DNA from: Sipunculus nudus
Lineage: Eukaryota > Annelida > Sipuncula > Golfingiida > Sipunculidae
Reading direction: 5' to 3'
Length of the DNA stretch: 64,000 bases
NCBI GenBank assembly: GCA_026874595.1
Contig: CM049316.1
Location: forward strand, 64,775,176 to 64,839,175
The notes beneath the pieces were generated by a model. That model was not told where the DNA came from. It saw nothing but the letters and a program-made list of their open reading frames with translations, and ran no database searches. The stretch's first letter is position 1. Each line of letters starts with the position of its first letter. Position numbers and translations under genes: made by a program. Positions 11,984-26,700 of this stretch are shown in pieces.

Positions 11984-12132
11984 GATGAATGAATGAATGA
12001 ATGAATGAATGAATGAATGAATGAATGAATTAATGAATGAATGAAGGAAGGAAGGAATGAATGAATGAATGAATGAATGAATGAATGAATGAATGAATGA
12101 ATTTATGAATGAATGAATGAATGAATTTATGA
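11984..12132 (+). repeat. (GAAT)n microsatellite
   Basis: About 35 GAAT/ATGA units with GAAG and TTAT variants. On the minus strand it reads as an IHSF repeat, which is an artefact and not a protein. Confidence 0.85.
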
Positions 12133-12559
12133 TCGAACGAATTATTATAACATGACGAACGATGAAATTAAATTCAATGACATAAACTAACATATGAATG
12201 GATGCATATAAATAAAAGTGTTGGTAATTAAATAAATAAAGTCAATATTAAATAAGCATATATCAGTGAAAATATATATAAAGTTTTAAGATTAGGTCTT
12301 AATTTCAAATGAATTAGTGAATCTATAGCTAAGGAAAAAAATTAGTCTAGTGAGGATAGAAAAACCTTCATAAGTAATTTATTATTGTGCAAAAAAAATA
12401 TGTTTGACCTATTCAGCATGCGTTATCGTTCATCATCTATCTAGGGACTTTCAGAAACGTCAAATTATAACACAATAGGAACTCATATATTTGATTGTCA
12501 ATGTCGTAAAATATAATTGATTAAATAATGAATAATAAACATTACTATATCTTTATAAT

Positions 12560-12580
12560 AACACACACACACACACACAC

Positions 12581-12629
<49 letters not shown>
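12560..12629 (+). repeat. (CA)n-(TA)n microsatellite
   Basis: About 11 CA units pass into about 24 TA units. It borders the hammerhead fragment. Confidence 0.9.
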
Positions 12630-12630
<1 letters not shown>

Positions 12631-12639
12631 CACTGAAGA

Positions 12640-12906
<267 letters not shown>

Positions 12907-14215
12907 ATCGATTGATATAAGAAACCCTTAAGGGATTAATCTGTCCTGCAAGTAAAATTTTGTACATCCATTCTTACGTATAAGGACCAATATTCATATA
13001 AAATCGTGCTATTTATTCCTTTTCAATCATTCCATGTGATCTCGGTACCAATAACTAATATATCCACTGCACACGGTGCATGTGCACTGGTGTGTGACTG
13101 TTATCTGATATCTATATATCCAATAAAGCTGCAGAGTCGTCTAAATTTTAGTGTAATGTAGCCTTGACCTTCACAGGTGACTAAGGTACCGTAAACATTT
13201 TCCAAAAAAGATTGTTTGAAGTTTATGTTGTAATTATATATTAAAGCGATGATAAGTGTCAGTCGTATGAAATATTATTAGATATGATTGTGGGGCTGCG
13301 CAGTGCTTAACCCTTGGTAATGAAAGTTATGGTTATAATGCAAAACACAATTCATGTTGTAATATTAAGTTGTTCTGCGTGGAGAACGATCGCTAACGAC
13401 GCTGCGCATGTGCGTGGAATGTAAACTTCTGGCTGACAGATTTTCCACCAAATGTCAGTTTTTAAATTAAGATTTGACGTCTTTGTTTCATGAAGTGAGT
13501 ATCGTATAACGAAAGCTTTCCTCATAATTTTATTAGTGTTTGACACATATAATTCTGGCACTGCTTTGTTTTTGTATAAGGCGACCATTTAAGTTTTTAC
13601 GACTACAGTTGTCAAGCATGTCCAAGCAAGTTTGAATGTGAGGACTGAGACTCATAACCAAATGGCAATGTTATGTTTACAATGTACACTTACAGGAACC
13701 GTGATATTTATATTGTTTATGTTTAAGCTAAATCGGTGTTAATAATACTGTTCATTTTGAAGAAATAACAAAGATATGTCAGGCTTATGACAGATTCATA
13801 TATATATACATATTATAAATTGTTCATTAAGGTTTGAACAAAACGGTAATTGTGCTTTTTAAGTTTTTTTTCAGTGGCCTATTCTACAATTGGCAGAACT
13901 ATAGAAACCGGGCTTCAGCCTACCGCCGGTACCTTATGCTCAACGGGTGTCGCATAATAAATTGTTTCCTGAAAAAGGCCGATTCATATTATTTTCCTGA
14001 GAATTCCCGTATTTAATTTTGCTCATAACTGGAGTTTATTAAATTAAAGGAGGAGGGGTCCGGGGAACCTGGGCTCCCCGTCTGAACGGGGGTGTGGGGG
14101 TGAAGCCCCCACCTAAAGCTTAATTTTCCTGTTCAAATAGTAAATGGTTTCTAATTTTCGCGATAGATGGCGCTTCAATATAATTGAACAAAACTCACTC
14201 CTGCTGGTATCTCGT
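12907..14215. other. Non-coding stretch upstream of the RPGRIP1L start exon
   Basis: AT-rich. TGCGCATGTGCG near 13403 is one base from an NRF1 site and could mark an alternative promoter. A G/C-rich hairpin GGGGGTG-AAG-CCCCCAC lies at about 14096-14112. Confidence 0.35.
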
Positions 14216-14310
14216 CTTCACGGCTCACTTAGTAGCATGTAGGACTCCTAGGCCAGAGATCGTAGGTTTGATTCCCAATGCAGGCAACTTCTGATGCTTA
14301 ATAGTTGTTA
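14216..14310 (+). mobile_element. tRNA-derived SINE fragment
   Basis: GGCTCACTTAGTAGC (A-box-like) and GTAGGTTTGATTCCCAATG (B-box-like) lie about 40 bases apart. It is diverged; upstream of the first coding exon of RPGRIP1L. Confidence 0.45.
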
Positions 14311-14668
14311 ATGTTAGAAAAGTTGAGTGTAGGGACATCTTCAGGGAAAAATAGGAGTTAAAATAGGGAATGAGAGGAGACAGTTTTATTTATATTTTCC
14401 TCATTAGAAGCGAAGCCCGCGTTCTATAGTGGCTCCCTACAATCTTTAATGCAAATTATAAACAAAAGCAGTATTATGTAATATAGCCGAGATGTATACT
14501 TTTAGAAAAATAAGGGTTATTTAATGAAATGGTGGTGTTGTTTGAGAGTCATTGTGTCTTCTAAATCAAATTTAATGGCTCAAATTATCATCTTGTGCCA
14601 TCATGATGAGTTCATTTGTGCAGAATAAAAACTTCTATTTTTTATATTTTTTTTTTTGGTTTCAACAG

Positions 14669-14736
14669 CTAACACCTGTTCTTGAAGATGGATATGGATG
14701 TAGATAAGATGCCCGTCAGGGATGCAGGGAGGACAG
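14669..14736 (+). CDS. RPGRIP1L: RPGRIP1L exon with start codon
   Basis: The TTTCAACAG acceptor is followed by 19 bases of 5' UTR, then ATG at 14688 and [16 protein letters not shown]. The donor is GTGAGA. A second ATG lies two codons on. The start is chosen because it is the first ATG after the acceptor, and because PVRDAG resembles the PVKDTG near the N-terminus of the vertebrate protein. Confidence 0.85.
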
Positions 14737-17700
14737 GTGAGAAAACTGAGAATATATGCAGTTTGTATTGTACCAGAGGCGTATCCAAGGGGGTGCCAAT
14801 TCCTAGAGGAAGAACATTTTTTCTATTTATTTTTCAATGAAAACCATGACGTTGTGTGATTTGTTGAAAAGCTTTTGGCTTATCTATGAGCACTGTCAAC
14901 TTGGCAGTGACGTCGTTGTTTACATTGTGGAAAACCCCTGTGACAAAAAATTCTAGATCTCATGAAAAGCTTAATATTTCTGACATTGAAAAAACAAGAT
15001 TTTTATGGGAAGAATAAAAACCATGTATGTGCTAGATTTCAGTAATTTATAAATTATGCCTGTGACGTTGCACTTTGCACCAGTCAATAACATCAGGGCC
15101 CAGTCTCTGGTCTGGATGCAGTGCTCCCTGCACATAACATCACCACATTTACCTAACCATAATCCCGAAACAGTGTCCTCTTAGCAAAAAGCAACTCAAC
15201 AGACTGTAAAAGAATCGACCAGATCCAAGAAATATGGATTTACCCTTAAATACAGTGCAGCTACCTTTAGAAATAGTACAAAAATCAGCAGAGAGTTTGA
15301 GATGATTTCTGAATAGCATAAAATGGATAGTACGATGTTAAAATGCTCCATTGATTTTCCAGTGTTTGGTCTGTCATCGCCATCCATTGTCGTCATCTGT
15401 GTCATTTCATGTGAACGCAATAACTTTTGACTGATTCAACATTTTTTTATGAAATTTGAAAATGTAGCTTGTTTCAACCAGTATTTCAAATGGGCCGAAA
15501 AAAATTTTTTAACCCCTTAACTATTAAAGTATCACATATTTTCCCCTCAAATTTGAGACACTAATATCTTCAACTAAGTTCTTTGACAAGTTGAAGAACT
15601 GATGACTTTGACCTAAATCTTCAAGGTCTAATCAGCCGGAGCAGAAATTAAATGTAAATGCTGTAACTTTTGAAACACTCTGTATATTTTCATGAAATTT
15701 GATATGTGAAATATTTCTTGAAAAATCTTGGAAGTGTTAAGACACATGTGACCTTGACTTCATCTTCAAGGTCAAATTAGCTGGAATAGAATTTATTTGT
15801 GAATGCTGTGACTTTTGAAGTAGTTGGTAGTTTTCTCCTCAATTTTAGGGATGGGTGGCCCATAGGTAGGGGAGACACATATCTGTTTAGCAACCTCATT
15901 CTAGTTTATTCCTGGTATTTTCTCTCCCATTTAAGACCATAAAATATAATAGATATTTAAAACTGATTCTATACAACTTGAGAGACACAGGATCATACTG
16001 AAAAAGGAGTAAGGGATCTAGTGATTTTGTTACTGATAGCTGGAATCTGAACTGTTTGTAATAAATATTTTAAATTTGTGCACTGCACAAGCATCTCTAT
16101 AAGTAGAAATTTTTAATTGTATTAATGTGTTTGGACCAGTGATTGATTTTAATTGATGATTGGTCAGCTGATGCAGACCATCCGTCGATGGACTGTGCAT
16201 TTCCATAATAGATAACAGTTTTTCACAAAGGTTAGGCTTTGTTAGGACAGAAGGAATGTTTTCATGAAATTTATGCATACAAACTTAAGGACCATGAATC
16301 TGTGTTTACTAATAGATTCATACCTAAGTTTACTATTTACACTATGTGACTATTAAGCTAAAGAGTTATTAGATATATTCATCAATATACAGGCCTATAT
16401 ATCAGTTGAGAGGATGTGCAGATCTATATCTCATAAGAAATTTCATACTCCTTTGGCCCCCAAAAGTGACCAATAATCACCAGGGAAGTGACTCCCAACT
16501 CTAGTATTAATGTTTAGCTGTAAATGCATCAGCCCAAAATACCCGGTCTTAACTTTCACTGGCTTACAAGTCTTCTGAGACCAGTACTATTTGACCAAGG
16601 AATTGACCAGACCATGAACTCTATGTGACCTTAATCACATATTCATTCAATGAATAATCATGAACAGAGTAGTTACTAGCAACCAATCAAGTGACCATTG
16701 GCAATGTAAACAGTCATTCCCTTGACAAGAGCAAAATATGCATAATTTGGGTGACTCTCTCTAACAGAACAGGGGTTGTCTGTACCAGTACCCGTGTCAG
16801 TATGTTTTACTGGGATATTATTGACACAAAGACAGTTCAAAAGGTCAAAGCCTTCATCACCTATTCCACCCTCTTCCAAGTGAATAAAAATATTTTACTT
16901 TAAACTGCATTTGTAAGAGACAAATAATACAAAATGTAGCAAAACAAATCACAGTGTTTGTGATATATTCATCCCTTGAGGACAGAGATATAGTAATTCC
17001 AGCTGATGACATCAGTCAATGCAGTGTCATGTGTGACTGACCTTTATGATGTCATTGTGACTTTACTTTTGTCATATAAACAGCTCTCACAACCATAGAC
17101 ATGGAAGCCTTCTGTGTAGGGACATTTTTGGGCTCTTTAGCATAATTAGATCAAAGGAGCGGAGCGTAAGGGCTATGCTGGATAGGTCAATTGGCTTTGA
17201 AATAATAACTCAGCAGTCTAGTTAATACAGAAGCTGATGTAATTTTGTGTGTGTTTGTGTCATTTTCAGATGGGCTCACCCAGAAGCAGAGGGCTTTGGG
17301 GAGATTGGAACGTGAGGAACTGGAGGACAAATATCTACGCATGTACGACGAAAATCTGCTACTCAAAAAACATGCTCGCAAACAGGAGGAGAAGATAAAG
17401 CGGTAAACATGACTGATAAGTTATTGCTATTAAAATGCTCTAGTGGTATACCCATTATGTGACCTGTGACATCCAACTTTTAGTCTCTATGCAAAATGGC
17501 AGCCCCCATGAGGAGTTTTGAGAAACTGGGAGAAATAAACCTGTCAGGGCTCATTAGGGTAATGAGGATGCAACACAACAGCACTTATACTAAAATGCCC
17601 AGTATTTATCTGCGGAGAGATTTTTGTGGCAAGGAGGTGTGGCAAAGTTTATATTGGAATAACACGTTTTTATACCATACCCAAAGCCTCAAATTATAGT

Positions 17701-20700
17701 AGGATCACATGTTTTCACTGGGGTTAAATGTATTGTGAGAATAATAATGCTGTATAAATATCTCTAAGATACCAGTTTTCACCACACATGATAAAACAAC
17801 TGGTCACTGACAATTTATACCAATGAAAAAAAAATCTGAGGAGGTAAGCTGTGATGAAGGTATCTATTTTTAGCGAACCTGTGAGCTTATGCGATGGTGT
17901 GGCGTCGTCCGTCGTCTGTACGTAAACCCATACTATCTTGAAAACGGCAAGAGTAAGCATCACGAAATTTTATGCAAAAAATTAGTCATCTAAAAAACTC
18001 TATCGGATTTTGCTTATTATTTGGCTAACTGCATTATCTTAGATTTTATTGGGAAAAAGCTAAAAAAGCTTTAAAAATCTTCTTCTCCAAAACTGTTGAT
18101 CCAAATTGTCATTTCACAGAAATGATTCCAGAAACAATCTATCTCAAGTTTGTTCGAATGGTTTAAGTTCGCTGATTTTTGGCCGAGTTATAGGAAGTTG
18201 AACTTTGTCATCTGTCCAAAAAAGCATAATAAAATTACAATCTTAGAAACGGCCAGAGCTATCATTACCAAATTTGATGCCAATGTGGGTCACATGAGTC
18301 ATATCTGAAATTGAGGTATTGGTGGCACCACCTGCATCGACCTTTTTTGTACAGGGGTCATCAGTGCCCCTATCATACTGAGGGCTACAAAAAACTTCTT
18401 CTCTGAAACCATACAGCCAAATTGTTAAATATCGCACAGAAATGATCCTAGGTTAGTGCTTTCTGATATATGTTCAAATGGTCTCAGTTCATTGACTTTT
18501 GGCTGAGTTATGGGAAGCTGAATTTAGTCATATGCCATAACATCCCATTTTAGTTAAGGGGCTACAAAGATCTTCTTCTCATAAACCACTGGGCCAAATT
18601 CTTAAATCTCACACATTAACTATCCTTAGATGTTGATAATTCAAGTTTGTTCAAATGGTTTTGGTTCAGTGATTTTTGGCTGAGTTATGAGAAGCTTAAC
18701 TTAGCCATTTTGCTGTATTTTCCCATATGAGTTATAAACCTGCGAAACGTTTTTCCACTGATGCCACTGAAGCAAGTTTGTTAAATATTTTACAAGAATA
18801 ATCCCTACAATAATTCTTATAATAACTGTCATTAATGGTTCCACATGAATGATTTTTGGCTGAATTATGTAGATTGAATTGAGTCATTTTATCATATATG
18901 TTAGCTGTGTGATGCTGTTACATCTAGCCTGGCACCAGTTTGTCAGCATCTATTACATCATGCCACTAGACATTTAGATTTCAGGTTATCTTTGGTTAAT
19001 ATTGAAAAGATAGTTTTTTTAAAGGCTTTTAAAAAATTTAGACTTATGATTTTAGTTATTCATCATACCAGGCAAAGTTACAATCATGGATATTCAGCTC
19101 TCTGTGGCTATATAAAAACAACTGTACGTGGATTATAAATTATTGGTATCCCTACTCAACTTAATTCAAGAATTTGCCATCAGTGAGATATATCTGTTAT
19201 TTTAATTTTGCATTCAGTATGTGTCCGTAATAATTTTACATATATTCCTGATTTCTTTTTTTATAAAAGAAGTCAGCTGAAAAGCATTTTGTATGGGGGA
19301 AATAAATTTCAAAGTTATTTCAAGTAGGGACCACTTTTGTGTACAGATGGCAGCACTTGGTTTACCATTGGCAGATTGCCAGTGCCTTGATGTTGGCCAT
19401 TAGCCAAGATGATGTCAGCTCTATAAATAATGTTGGCACAGTGCCAGGATTGGAAGAAGTGCAGCCAGATATAGGTCAAGATTTCACTCAGTGCAGTAGC
19501 TGCATTCTATTTATAGCTTTGGCAGACTGCTCACTGCATCATATTTGGCACCAAAGTTCAGCCTAAATCTATTTATAGCTTTGGCAGACTGCCAACTGTG
19601 ACAGATTATGCAACAGGTCAAGAGTTCACTGAGTGCAGCCAGGTACAAGTCAAAAGTTCACTTAGTCTAGCCAGGTGCAGGTCAAGAGTTCACTCAGTGC
19701 AGTAGCTTGAGGCAGCAATTTGTCACAGGTCAATCGGGGGCAACTGCCTTACTCACCTAAGACTTGTCAGCCCAGTGCATCAAACTCAAGGGAAGTTTGA
19801 TGTATTGGACTGACATTTTGGCCTGTCTATGCGTCTTTGATGGTATTCTCATTTACAAGACAGGTGGTGCCAGCTACATTGCTTTTGCAGTGTATGTGCC
19901 TGCTTATTTCTACAGAGGAATTTGATACATCAGCCTAAAATTGGGCATGTTTATACATATCGGGTAGCTTTATAGTGTACAAGACTGGTGGCGCCACCTA
20001 CAATAATTTTTGCACAGTGTATGTCCCTGCTTATTTCACAGGAGGGGTTTGACATATCAGTCTGACATTGGGCATATGTATATATCTCTTCTTTGTATAT
20101 AAGACTGGTGGTGCCAGCTACAATCATTGTATCCACCAAAACAGAGTTTTGCGGATACTATGTTTTCAGTCGGACGCAGACACTGCCGCCATCGCTGCAT
20201 AGGTTTTTGGAGAACTCCTCCATAATCACTGGGCAGAATGTTTTAAAATTCGGAATTTTGATCAGTCACATGTGAACTGCTGCGCCCTCATTTTTGGTTG
20301 ACCTCTGACCTTTCCTCTCTGCCCAGCGTCCATTTGTGCGTCTGTTTCCACACATAAACCCACATATCTCAGGAACCGTTTGACTGATCAGGCTAAAAAT
20401 TTTACACAAATGTAGCAATTTTGATAGCTTTATAACATACACTAAAAATGGTGGCGCCACCTGCAACCATTTTTGCTCAGCGTCCATCTGTTCATCTGCC
20501 TTGGGATAAAATCACTCATATCTCAGCAGTGGTTTGACTTTTCCACCTGAAATTTTGCAGGATTATACATCCTGGACAGCTTTCTCCATTTTATGACGAG
20601 TGGCGCCACCTACATTCAGGTTTACTCTGCAAACATCCAAGCTCATATATCGGGAACCGTTTGACCGATTGGGCCAAAATTTTGATTGCCTCTAGATCTC

Positions 20701-23700
20701 ACATAGCTCTTCATCATAGGCAAAACTGGTGGCTCCACCTGCAACCACTTATGCACAGAGTCCATCTGTTCATCTGCCTTGGGAAAAAATTACTCATATC
20801 TCAGCAGTGGTTTGACTTTTCCACCTGAAATTTTGCAGGTTTATACATCCTGGACAGCTCTCTTGATTTTATGATAGATGGCGCCACCTTCATTCAGGTT
20901 TACTCTGCAGACATCCAAGCTCATATCTCTGGAACCGTTCCACTGATTGGGAAAAAAATTTTGCATGTGAATAGATCTCACATAGCTCTTCATCATAAGC
21001 AAAAATGGTGGCGCCACCTGCAACCACTTATTCACAGCGTCCATCTGTTCATTTGCCTTGGGATAAAATCACTCATATTTCAGCAGTGGTTTGACTTTTC
21101 CACCTGAAATTTTGCAGGTTTATACATCCTGGAAAGCTTTCTCTATTTTATGACAGGTGGCGCCACCTACATTCAGGTTTACTCTGCAGACATCCAAGCT
21201 CTTATCTCGGGAACCGTTTGACCGATTGGGCCAAACTTTTGCATGCCTATAGATCTCGCATAGCTCTTCATCATAGGCAAAACTTGTGGGGCCGCCTGCA
21301 ACTACTTATGCACAGCGTCCATCTGTTCATCTGCCTTGGAATAAAAGCACTCCTATCTCAGAAGTGGTTTGACTTATCCACCTGAAATTTTGCAGGTTTA
21401 TACATCCTGGACAGCTTTCTCTATTTTATGACAGGGTGGCCACCTACATTCAGGATTACTCTGCCGACATCCAAGCTCATATCTAAGGAACCGTTTGACC
21501 GATTGGGCCAAAATTTTGCTTGTTACATTCATGTTTACGCTGCAGACATTCATGCTAATATGCAACACACCTCACTCTATTCACCTTGCCACTTAATCCA
21601 TGCCTCACTTCACCTGTCCCACTCTGATTTCTGCAGATACACATAGTCGCTTGTCGACTACACATATTCTAGTTTTAAAATGTCCTAGTCTGAAACTTGC
21701 AGGTCCGAAACTTCCATTTTGCTGAAATCATAATGACTAAGGTAGATATGCAGGACTTTAAGAGGATCAATATTAAATTTTAAAAATAAACCTCCATTCA
21801 TACTCCCAAACTTTGCACAGGTTCGCATTAGGCCTTTAGGCCTTGTTAAGCATTTCAGATGGTTGTGGCTCTTATTCAGCATTTGGCAAACAGTTTTGAA
21901 TCACACCTTTAATGTTTGTATATATTGATACATTTGTACAGCTCTTTCCTATTTAAGATTTTAAGGTTTCTTTAAAAAGTGATGATATGGACACATGACA
22001 ATTATCATACAGGTTTTTAATGACTGTCCCCTGTTTGAATGTGTAGTTATGAAATGATTACCAGTAAATAGTGTCCATGTCAGTTTGTAGTATCACAGTC
22101 AGTTCAAAGAAGGAGGTTACAGACTGGAGTAGCAACTGTCAGAAGCTCTTCCATATCTCAGTCAGTTGTGTGCTAATTGCAGTTAAGACATGATAAGCCC
22201 ATTAACCCTATTGTGCTGGGTTGTCAGGCGAAGCGGCGGCACAGCCTTTGATAAAGCCAGCCTGCTAGATGTTACTTCTTGGATCCACACTGTAGCTCGC
22301 TGAAGCGGAGAGCGATATATCCAGTAATTGAGCAGTAAATCACTGGAATAACATTGACTGGAATTATTAATGGGCAAATGGTTTGTTTTATCAAGAATTA
22401 TGCGCAACACGTATATCTAGAGAGGTCTCGTGTTGAGGAATTACTGGATCATTTTGGGATAGAAGCGATCACTCTGCATCAACTTCTGCCGTGATTCATG
22501 ACAGACGACTGCTAAGTGTAAACCTTACTTTCCCTGAATAACTTTGGAATTATAAAAATTTACATCAGTTCACACACTTCTGACATATATTAATAATTAG
22601 CCATGTATTTTAGTATTCCGTCGATAACTAAATATTTTGACGCTTATGACCGGATGACTTTCTTTTTGATAAAAAACAGTGAGCCATTGCCCGCTCTGTC
22701 ACTGACGGCTTTGTTCTTGTATTATCGCCCATGTTTACCACAGCCCAGTTATAGCTTAGGCATCATTAGCAACGACAGCTTCACACACGTTTCACACACA
22801 TGAAAATATGGTGTTCAAACTTATGATCGTTCAAATGTTTACATTAAATACTACGGGAGATAAATTTGGTGAGAAACTTACTAAAGCTGGGGGTCTCCAG
22901 GAACTAACAAGCTGTTCTGAAGTCATGGTGAGGGGGGTCTCTCGCGCTGTATCAGTGGCATCTCAGTGTGCCTTATAGAAGCAAATTTTATGACCCTGTC
23001 AGCAACACTCGACACGGCCAGACTCTCACTTGATACTCCAGTCTGTAACCTCCTTGGTTCAAATTTAATTATAAACAGTGACAGACAGAGATCACAGGTC
23101 ATCATTCAAGCCACATAACATCTAATATTATTATTTACAGGATGGCCACCAAGTTGCTAAGACTTGTGAGTGACAAGAAGAAAGCAGATCAAGATCATGG
23201 TGGTCAGTTTATCCAAAACAATTTAATCCTTTTATTTAATACATTACTTGTTAAATATATCTACACCAATTCAGTGCTTAAGTTATTTGAATCTGACTTC
23301 ATTGTTTAGTTGAGCAAACTTGGTTCATTATAACCTGTAATTAAATTACTTTCCATGACTCTTGTGTGCTCATGAGATAAAGCCTTGTAGAGTTTATTTT
23401 TTTGCATGATATATACAGAAAGGCTGGTGTGTGTATTTGTAGAGCGCTGATTAATTAGTTATATCAATGATTGGTCATTTTCTTTCATAATGGGTTAAAT
23501 CAATTGCATGTGTTTAATCTACTTTGGCTATGCATATGGTTATGTAGTCGTATTATCTCAATAAAATATTATTATTCTGTCAGAGATATAAGAAAGACAG
23601 GCCACAAAACAGTTAACAGTATTAAAACTTAACCTTGTGTGATGAATAAGTGTCAACAGTTCTTGACCGTTCAGTGTGATGTGCAAGTCAAACTGCATTC

Positions 23701-26700
23701 ACTCGGTCAGAATTTTAGTTATAATTCTAGACAGCATATTTAATGGTGATATAGATGGTATGTAAAATAATCGATTAATTATCAATTGTTGATCATTATT
23801 TATCTTTCAGTCATGTAATATCATGATTTTATAATTGATTCCTACCACTAGTGTGTATATGTGTGTGTGAAACCTTGGTGTAAGAATGCTTAAAACTTTC
23901 TCTAGTTCAATCATAATTTTTAATATGGATAATTTAAAAGTCTCATGAAGTTTTAACTGCAACAGAATTCAACAAATAATTTTCTCTACAGTTCTGCAAT
24001 TTTCCTATTATTGTACCCATGTAAAGCTGTGATGTAGCTGGAACAATAATGATTGACTTTCAGTGAAGAAAGTGCGGGATATTGAGACGGAAGAGATGCT
24101 TGAAGACCTGCACGGCAAGATCAGGGACCTGGAAAAACACAACCAGCAATTGAAGGAGAAGGTACACTTCATTTTCTCATGATATAAAAACTCAGTAAAC
24201 CAACCAAAACTAGACTGGTTTCTTCCTCAGCAATAAACTAGACTGGCGCCCTGCTTATTAAAAAACTGGACATGTTTCCATTTGGAACATCTCACCATAT
24301 CTTGCGAGACACTCGATATTAGGCTCAGATGTATCTATGGCCCTAGGATATACCCATGACATGGGTATTTTCTGTGCCAGAAGTGGCAAACAACAACCAA
24401 ATACTCCCTAATAAACTTCATCCCGAAGCATTAATTAAAGAAGAACGGTTGAACATCTACAAATATTGTTAATATACTTTTTATAAGCTTTATTATAAGG
24501 TATTTCATATTGCCGTACGGCGTCTTTATGTTTGTCATGCAACAAGGCGAATAAGGAAACAGCACAAGAATAATGTTCACACCAGTAAGCGTACCATTTG
24601 GCGTACCAGCTGGCGTCAACTTTATCCTAATGCAGCAAAACTAGGCAAAACTATTGCAGTGCAAAACATATATTAAGTGCACATAATCTAAGAGTCTCTT
24701 GCTGTATATTCCTTCAAATAATCAATTATATCAATTACATGTAGAGCGTGTCTCTAAATGTTGGTTTGAATTTTAATTAACCCTTGACCTTCGCCGAACT
24801 ACTTCCATGGCTGCACCCTTGATACATCTGGGGTCAGAATCCGAATTCAGCCGAGGAGTTCCGAGTGGACTTGTTTCCTCCTCAACAATATACTAGATTG
24901 GATTCCTCCTCAATAATAAACTAGACTGGTTTCCTCCTCAGCAATAAACTAGACTGGTTTCCTCCTCAGTAATAAAATAGACTGGTTTTTTCCTCAGCAA
25001 TAAACTAGACTGGTTTCAGTATGTAGCGCTTGCATCCTTGTGGGTCAAGAAGTACATACCAGGGTTCTCCCCAGGATTGACAGAAAGCCCTACTATATGA
25101 TGGTCGGGGGTTTGGGGGCCGACTAGGCCCCCAAATGTGAAAAACAGTTTGATAAAATCTGAACATTTTATTCTTGACTCAGTGACTCTAGTCAGTCTCT
25201 CAAATTTAAAAAGAAATTCTTCTTGGTTTTAGAGACAACCACAGCTTGGCAGCCTTTTCAGATATGAAATCTGCTATGGATGGCCCCTCTACAGAGATGA
25301 ACATCAACATGTTCATGGATTGCTGGGATAGCCTGCTGCACAGTCTGGTCTTGATTCACTTAACAGCTGAAAAGCCCCTCTCACAATCTGAAAAACATTT
25401 ATCGTCCAATCATTTCTTATTATAATATATTATAATAATCTGGAAATCTATCCAAATATTAACTTAGATGAAAAGTCAGTCATTGAGATATTTGATGTGT
25501 AAATAATAACTTTTTCCAGCCTTGTAAATTAGAAATTACCTGCTGTTGACACTGGCAACACCAGGGCAGTGTTTGCTATGGCAGCCAGATTTGGATATAA
25601 ATCCCCAAACTTCTCAGTTAGCATCATCAATGTTTGCCTCAGGGTCTTATCTTTCAGCTCAGATGCCATCCTTTTCCTGAACTGCTCCCATTCATTTGTG
25701 GTGGCTGTCTCTGACAGGTCCAGGTGTCTGCATAAGTGCTATAAAACAATACCACTAGATATATATTTCAGGATCCAAAAAGCATTTAATTGACTTTTTA
25801 TTATTCAAAATGACATAAATAGAAATAAATGTTAATTAGACTATAGACACAAACCTTCAAGTTTTCTTTCTGTTCCTGATCTGAGAACATCCCGTCTTCA
25901 GTAGCCAACAGCTCAGGGTCCAGGAAAGTGTACCTCATGAGGATACAAGATTCCTTGAACCTTTCCTTCAAGTTTGTGACCAGGTTGGTCAGGAATGGTG
26001 CAGCTACCTTAAAGAAAAAAAACATTACAATTCAAGTGACATCTTAAAAATACAAGTTGTTCCATGAAGGATTGAAATTGAAAAAAACTGTAAGAAATTG
26101 CATTCTGATAAACATTTCAATAAGCATTTATTATACCTGTCTCTGAAAAGACTCCTCATTCATGTTTGTCCTGGCAATATTGCAGCTGCCTAATCCAGAT
26201 GTTAGCCACTCCTCCAACCCTTGAAGATGTTGGCCTGGCTGCACCATGTAACTTTCAAATGTTGCTATGGCAACTTGTATGTTCCCTTCTACCATTGTGA
26301 AGTCTATGTTTTGTTTCTTTAAATATAAAATACAGTGTATGCCAACTCCACCAATGAACTAGAAAACATTCCATTAAGAAGAGGGTACAGCAATCAAAAT
26401 GGTCGAAAATTACATGTCACTTTATTCAGTTATAAAAAAAACACTTTGGAACTATTTTATTGCGATTATTTATACACGCCAGTCGTGATTCGCCTGAAGG
26501 ACAAAATTTTGCTAACATCGTATTTCTGCGCCGGTGCGCCGTGTTCTTTACAAGTGACAAGACCTGCTTTCCGTGGCCCCTACTTCCTTGCGAGAGCGGC
26601 ATTCCTCTAAAACATGAGCATCATAAAGAAATTGCCAATATAATTTAAAAATATGCGTCACTTTATTCAGTCCATCTAAATAACTATTTTATTTATATAA

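Noticed and set aside
11903-12193. Minus-strand frame reading SFIHSFIHS repeats
   Set aside because: Direct translation of a GAAT microsatellite.
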